Source of the DNA: Bryobacterales bacterium
Lineage (GTDB): Bacteria > Acidobacteriota > Terriglobia > Bryobacterales > Bryobacteraceae
Assembly: GCA_003487005.1 (NCBI GenBank)
Contig: DNFG01000316.1
Span: 1 to 10,520, forward strand
DNA length: 10,520 nucleotides
Reading direction: 5' to 3'
The notes under the pieces were generated by a model that searched no databases, was not told where the DNA came from, and saw nothing but the letters and a program-made list of their open reading frames with translations. The position numbers were made by a program, and so were the translations under genes. Numbering within the stretch: position 1 is the first letter of the stretch; every line of letters starts with the position of its first letter. Below are positions 7,087-10,520 of the stretch, piece by piece.

Positions 7087-8468
7087 ATCCGGCAATCGTG
7101 AATTTCGAGGAGTTGGCCATCGCGCGTGACCCCGATCTGGTATTCGGCGTGAGTCCCCGGCCGGTGAGCTGCGGATTCGGACTGGAGATCGGCGCGGGCG
7201 TAGTCTATCCGGAAGTGAACTTCACGCTCCCGGCGATCGAGATCACGGCGGAGCGCTGGGCGGAGATCCGCCGCCACTACCAGGAGATCGGGACCGGGGT
7301 CGCGCGCCGGGCCGTGGCGCTCCAGGCGCCCGGTATCGTGCTGGAGTTTGAGTTGCTGCCGGCAATGACGGAGACGCCGGAGTGGGGCGCGGAGATCACT
7401 TCGCTGTTGCATGGCATCCTGCGCGCCGCGCACGAGAAGCACGGACTCCGTTCAGCGCTGCGCGTAACGCCGACCGATATCCGCGATCAGGCGAAACCGC
7501 CGCTCTTGCGGAAAGGAACGGCCTGCGACGCGATGTGGACCTGTTTTGAACTCTGTGCGGAGGCGGGCGCGGATATCCTCAGCATCGAATCAGTCGGCGC
7601 CAAAGAGCTGCACGACCACGGGCTGCTGTATGGCGATGTGCCCGCTATCGCGGCGGCGCTGGGTGTGCTGGCTCCTCGCGATATGACCTGGCTCTGGGAC
7701 CACATTGTGCGGATTGCCCGGCAGACAAACGGTGTTGTGCCCGGGGGCGACACCGCGTGCGGTTTCGCCAATACGGCCATGCAACTGGCTCATCAGAAGA
7801 TGCTGCCGGAGGTCCTGGCCGCGGTGGTTCGCGCCATGAGCGCGGCCCGCAGCCTGGTCGCCTTCGAGCGCGGCGCGCTGGGCCCTTCCAAGGACTGCGC
7901 GTACGAAGGCCCGATCCTTAAAGCCATCACCGGGGCTCCGATCTCCATGGAAGGCAAATCGGCCTGCTGCGCGCATTTCAGTCCGGTGGGAAACATCGCC
8001 GCCGCCATGTGCGACCTCTGGAGCAACGAATCCGTACAGAACATCCGGCTGCTTTCCGGCAACGCGCCCGAGGCGTTCGCGGAACTCCTGGTCTACGACT
8101 GCCGCCTGATGAATGAGTCTGCCCGGGACAACCGCCAGTTGGTTCTGAGGGACTGGCTCGTATCCTCTGACGAAAGCTTGAGTCCGCAAGCGGCGCTTCT
8201 CACACCGGAGGCGACCCTGCGGGTGGCACGGGCCATCGTCAGCGAACCGGATCCTTACCGGCGGACGATCGCGGCTGGCAGGACAGCCGTCGAGATTCTA
8301 AGGGAGCGGCAGGACTCGGGCCGGCTTGAGTTGAAAACCAAGGAAGCAGCCTGGCTGGAGCGGCTCCGGAGGGAACTCGAAGCTCTTCCCGATTCAGAGG
8401 AAGCGCTACTGGCGCAACTCAGTGACGAGCAGAGGGCGCTCTTTCTTCCCGCCAGTTACGGACTGTAG
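7083..8468 (+). CDS. mtaB: MtaB-like methanol:corrinoid protein methyltransferase
   Basis: The product is 461 residues, the same length as archaeal MtaB. Its ATG overlaps the upstream regulator's stop by four bases, and AAGGAG (7069-7074) stands eight bases before it. MtaB transfers the methyl group of methanol to the Co(I) corrinoid of MtaC, using zinc to activate methanol. The zinc ligands known from Methanosarcina (Glu164, Cys220, Cys269) have clear counterparts: E169 in SIES, C226 in GGDTACGF and C272 in KDCAYEG, with similar spacing. Other family-like stretches are FGVSPRPVSCGFGLEIGAG (22-40) and GKSACCAHFSPVGN (291-304). It is a cytoplasmic TIM-barrel enzyme. No corrinoid protein, MtaA or reactivating protein is in the window, so the partner must be elsewhere, or the protein acts on another methylated substrate. 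Family assignment is firm; methanol as substrate is inferred. Confidence 0.88.
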   Translation: MNPAIVNFEELAIARDPDLVFGVSPRPVSCGFGLEIGAGVVYPEVNFTLPAIEITAERWAEIRRHYQEIGTGVARRAVALQAPGIVLEFELLPAMTETPEWGAEITSLLHGILRAAHEKHGLRSALRVTPTDIRDQAKPPLLRKGTACDAMWTCFELCAEAGADILSIESVGAKELHDHGLLYGDVPAIAAALGVLAPRDMTWLWDHIVRIARQTNGVVPGGDTACGFANTAMQLAHQKMLPEVLAAVVRAMSAARSLVAFERGALGPSKDCAYEGPILKAITGAPISMEGKSACCAHFSPVGNIAAAMCDLWSNESVQNIRLLSGNAPEAFAELLVYDCRLMNESARDNRQLVLRDWLVSSDESLSPQAALLTPEATLRVARAIVSEPDPYRRTIAAGRTAVEILRERQDSGRLELKTKEAAWLERLRRELEALPDSEEALLAQLSDEQRALFLPASYGL

Positions 8469-8686
8469 CCGCGGGCGAGCGGCGCGAAACATCAGCTCTC
8501 GCGGTTCGCCTTGGCTGGGACGGTTCGCGGCAGCGCCTTCAAGAACTCAGAAGCTGGCCCGATTGGACTGCGCGAGCCAAGCGAGCGCTTACTACGGCCT
8601 CGAAGTCCGCGTTCCCTGGCAAGTATCCAGGCAGTCAGAACCTGGCGCGGTTGAGCAGGTTTTGGTCGCGGACAGATCGCGGGCCG

Positions 8687-8839
8687 CTACTTCATGGACA
8701 ATCGGTTGCAGGCCGTGGCCGCGCAGGAAATATCGATGGCGGCGGATCCCTCTTCGATGTGCTGGATTCTGCCTTGCTCGTCGATGACGAAGGTGGCCCG
8801 GTTGGCAACGCCCCATTCGGGAATCAAGATGCCATACAC
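8687..8839 (-). pseudogene. C-terminal remnant of a peroxiredoxin (AhpC/TSA-like) gene
   Basis: The minus strand encodes 50 residues, starting VYGILIPEWGVANRATFVID and containing EQGRIQHIEEGSAAID, then a TAG stop at 8689-8687. This is the pattern of the C-terminal third of an AhpC/TSA peroxiredoxin: the strand carrying the [GxANRxTFVID] motif, then a [GxIxHIE] turn. The codon directly before VYG is TAG (8842-8840). The preceding in-frame codons (SLFSGDPVH) may be a few more decayed residues. The N-terminal two thirds, including the catalytic cysteine, are absent, and no ribosome binding site fits a new start. It is therefore a dead fragment, not a functional enzyme. Confidence 0.6.
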
Positions 8840-8878
8840 CTAATGGACTGGATCGCCAGAAAACAATGAGGACTGGGG

Positions 8879-9052
8879 GATATTTCGGCGGCGGCGAGGG
8901 CGGCAGGCAACTTCAACATGGTGTCGGGACACGCGCTGTTGCTCCGGCACAACGAAGAAATCTGGACGGCGAGGGGGCAGCGAGAAGCACCCTCACGTCT
9001 TCGAGGTCATCGAGGAGTGCTCGTTGGGGTTGCGGCTCAAAGGTCCACCCTC
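8879..9052 (+). pseudogene. Possible frame-broken coding remnant of unknown family
   Basis: One plus-strand frame from 8879 reads GDISAAARAAGNFNMVSGHA and then LLLRHNEEIWTARG, a balanced, protein-like composition. Near 8980 the sense appears to continue in another frame as EKHPHVFEVIEECSLGLRLK (8982-9041). Neither part has a start, a ribosome binding site or an intact continuation. I do not recognise the family. The reading rests only on amino-acid composition and could be chance. Confidence 0.2.
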
Positions 9053-9163
9053 AACAAGACCTCGCGCCGAGGCCCTCAAGTCACGAAACCCGCATAAACA
9101 TTGGGTTTGGTGAAATCGCCTCCGGGCACATCGCGGGCGGAAACTCGAGGGAATCCGAAACCG

Positions 9164-9185
9164 TTTGGTAGAAGCTTTGGTAGAA
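9164..9185. repeat. Tandem 10-base direct repeat near the tRNA gene
   Basis: TTTGGTAGAA occurs at 9164-9173 and again at 9176-9185, a 12-base period. It lies about 80 bases from the 3' end of the tRNA gene within the decayed stretch. It could be slippage or part of a small site; no function is evident. Confidence 0.4.
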
Positions 9186-9263
9186 AGTTCGCCCTTCATT
9201 CGCTGCTCCTTTTTTTCGCTGTCTCTGGAAGTTGTTGATCAGGAGGGACTTGCGGGAGGGGGG

Positions 9264-9340
<77 letters not shown>

Positions 9341-9345
9341 CTTAG

Positions 9346-9375
9346 AATGTAGCAGTCCCGCCATCACTCCGTCAA
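9346..9375 (-). promoter_or_regulatory. Probable promoter of the tRNA-fMet gene
   Basis: On the minus strand TTGACG (9375-9370; 5 of 6 consensus) is followed after 18 bases by TACATT (9351-9346; 4 of 6), which ends five bases before the first base of the tRNA. The expected transcription start therefore falls almost at the mature 5' end, leaving little or no 5' leader for RNase P. Position and match quality make this a reasonable promoter call. Confidence 0.55.
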
Positions 9376-9489
9376 GCATCACCCCCAAACATCCCGAAAG
9401 ATGCCTTTGCCCCCTCACATGGAATAGGATTTCAAGGGAAGACCTGTGCGCGCTCTCCACGCGCCGTATCACTTCAGAGAGGAACATCG

Positions 9490-10520
9490 ATGTCTCAAAT
9501 CAAAGGCCCCGCACTCTTTCTGGCCCAGTTCATGGGCGATGAGCCCCCCTTCAACAACCTGCCCAATATCACTGCCTGGGCCAAGAGCCTCGGCTATCTC
9601 GGCGTCCAGTTGCCCGCCTTCGACGGGCGCGTCATGGACGTGAAGAAAGCCGCTGAATCCAAGGCCTATTGCGACGACCTCAAGGGCCAGACCAACGGCC
9701 TCGTCATCACCGAACTCGCCAGCCACCTGTTCGGCCAGCTTGTCGCCGTTCACCCCGCCTACGACGAGATGTTCAACGTCTTCGCCCCGGCCGAACTCCA
9801 TTCCAACCCCAAGGCGCGCACCGAATGGGCCGTCCAGCAGATGAAGTATGTCATCCAGGCCTCCGCCAACCTCGGACTGACCGTCTCCCCCACCTTCAGC
9901 GGCGCTCTGCTCTGGCCCTTCATCTACCCCTGGCCCCAGCGTCCCGCAGGCCTCGTCGAAGAGGGCTTCAAGGAACTCGCCGCCCGCTGGAAGCCCATCT
10001 TCGATACCGCCGAGGAATTCGGTGTCGATCTCGCCTACGAACTCCACCCCGGCGAGGACCTCTACGACGGCGCCACCTTTGAAATGTTCCTCGAAGCCAT
10101 GGGCAACCACCCCCGCTGCGCCATCAACTACGACCCCTCCCACTTCATCCTCCAGTGCCTCGACCATGTCGGGTTCATCGACGTTTACGGCGACCGCATC
10201 AAGGCTTTCCACGTCAAGGACGCCGAATTCCGTCCTTCCGCCAAGGCTGGCGTCTATGGCGGTTACCTCGGCTGGCAGGAGCGCCCCGGCCGCTTCCGCT
10301 CGCTCGGCGATGGCCAGGTGGATTTCAAACAGGTCTTCACCCGCCTCACCGCCGCCGGTTACGATTCCTGGGCCGTCCTTGAATGGGAATGCTGCTACAA
10401 GGACAGCGCCCAGGGTGCCGCCGAAGGCGCACCTTTCATCGCCGCCCACCTCATCGACGTCCCCACCAAGGCCTTCGACGACTTCGCCGGCGCTGCTTCC
10501 GACTCCGCGCGCAACCGCCG
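9490..10520 (+). CDS. Sugar phosphate isomerase/epimerase (xylose isomerase-like TIM barrel), 3' end beyond window
   Basis: The ATG at 9490 follows GAGAGGA (9477-9483) at six bases. The frame runs 343 codons to the right edge without a stop. The protein has the AP-endonuclease-2/xylose-isomerase-like TIM-barrel pattern. Candidate metal ligands or active-site residues are E184 in AYELHPGE, D215 and H218 in NYDPSH, H241 in FHVKDAE, and E298 in VLEWE. Family members are usually near 350 residues, so only a few residues are probably missing. It has no signal peptide and is probably a cytoplasmic enzyme isomerising or epimerising a sugar or polyol. The sugar cannot be assigned. Its codons end in C far more often than those of the regulators and mtaB, which suggests strong expression or different ancestry, and which creates a long meaningless open frame on the opposite strand. 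It is divergent from the tRNA gene. Confidence 0.88.
   Translation, partial: MSQIKGPALFLAQFMGDEPPFNNLPNITAWAKSLGYLGVQLPAFDGRVMDVKKAAESKAYCDDLKGQTNGLVITELASHLFGQLVAVHPAYDEMFNVFAPAELHSNPKARTEWAVQQMKYVIQASANLGLTVSPTFSGALLWPFIYPWPQRPAGLVEEGFKELAARWKPIFDTAEEFGVDLAYELHPGEDLYDGATFEMFLEAMGNHPRCAINYDPSHFILQCLDHVGFIDVYGDRIKAFHVKDAEFRPSAKAGVYGGYLGWQERPGRFRSLGDGQVDFKQVFTRLTAAGYDSWAVLEWECCYKDSAQGAAEGAPFIAAHLIDVPTKAFDDFAGAASDSARNR

Larger units (their letters stand above)
8469..9263. other. Gene-poor 795-base stretch with decayed gene fragments
   Basis: Between mtaB and the tRNA gene no intact gene is convincing. Open frames of 70-120 codons exist on both strands, but their translations are low-complexity and rich in Arg, Ser and Gly, as expected for GC-rich shadow frames. 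The stretch holds a peroxiredoxin C-terminal fragment, a weaker frame-broken coding-like segment, a 10-base direct repeat near 9164-9185 and a small hairpin CCTGG/CCAGG (8615-8631). No terminator with a T-run follows mtaB. Confidence 0.6.

Noticed and set aside
7590..8189. A 199-codon minus-strand open frame opposite mtaB
   Set aside because: mtaB is full length with catalytic residues in place; the antisense frame has no recognisable features.
8422..8787. A 121-codon plus-strand open frame overlapping the mtaB end
   Set aside because: The translation is Arg/Ser/Pro-rich and overlaps both mtaB and the peroxiredoxin remnant; no ribosome binding site.
8866..9171. A 101-codon plus-strand open frame
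   Set aside because: Low-complexity Gly/Arg/Ser composition with no family signature; the more protein-like text here is in other frames.
9469..10449. A 326-codon minus-strand open frame
   Set aside because: It is antisense to the isomerase gene. C-rich third positions suppress stops on the opposite strand; the Gly/Glu/Val-rich product has no family character.

Overview
The window looks like the left end of an assembled contig from an Acidobacteriota genome, probably a Solibacter/Bryobacter-type soil bacterium. The evidence is high GC content and an Oar-like outer-membrane receptor of about 1,110 residues with an N-terminal carboxypeptidase-regulatory-like domain, a family greatly expanded in that group. 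The other genes (PIG-L/LmbE deacetylase, Rrf2 and FadR-type regulators, MtaB-like methyltransferase, xylose-isomerase-like TIM barrel) fit too. This taxonomic call is an inference from gene content. The first 15 bases are not genomic: they match the end of the Illumina Read 1 adapter.

Minus-strand block (16-6214). In transcription order it holds an Rrf2-family regulator (6214-5741), an AT-rich 416-base gap with several dyads and a possible promoter, a PIG-L/LmbE deacetylase (5324-4380), a GAF-ANTAR protein (4335-3499) 44 bases further on, and a TonB-dependent-receptor-like protein (3344-16). The receptor's last few residues are replaced by adapter. Between the ANTAR gene and the receptor gene lie two overlapping, mutually exclusive hairpins. 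ANTAR domains bind RNA and control termination, so this leader is the most suggestive regulatory element in the block.

Plus-strand block (6322-8468). A FadR-type GntR regulator starts divergently from the Rrf2 gene. A perfect 19-bp palindrome ends six bases before its ATG and contains two TATGAT boxes, with no ribosome binding site between it and the start codon. The regulator's stop overlaps the ATG of a full-length MtaB-like methanol:corrinoid methyltransferase with the zinc ligands in place. No corrinoid protein (MtaC) or MtaA is in the window.

Gene-poor stretch (8469-9263). It contains the C-terminal 50 codons of a peroxiredoxin-like protein cut off by an in-frame stop, and weaker coding-like fragments, ending at an initiator tRNA-fMet gene (9340-9264, CCA encoded). 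After the tRNA and its promoter, a plus-strand sugar phosphate isomerase/epimerase-like gene runs to the right edge and is probably only a few codons short of its end.

I see no CRISPR array, transposase or prophage gene. The long open frames antisense to the receptor, mtaB and isomerase genes are by-products of GC-rich coding sequence.
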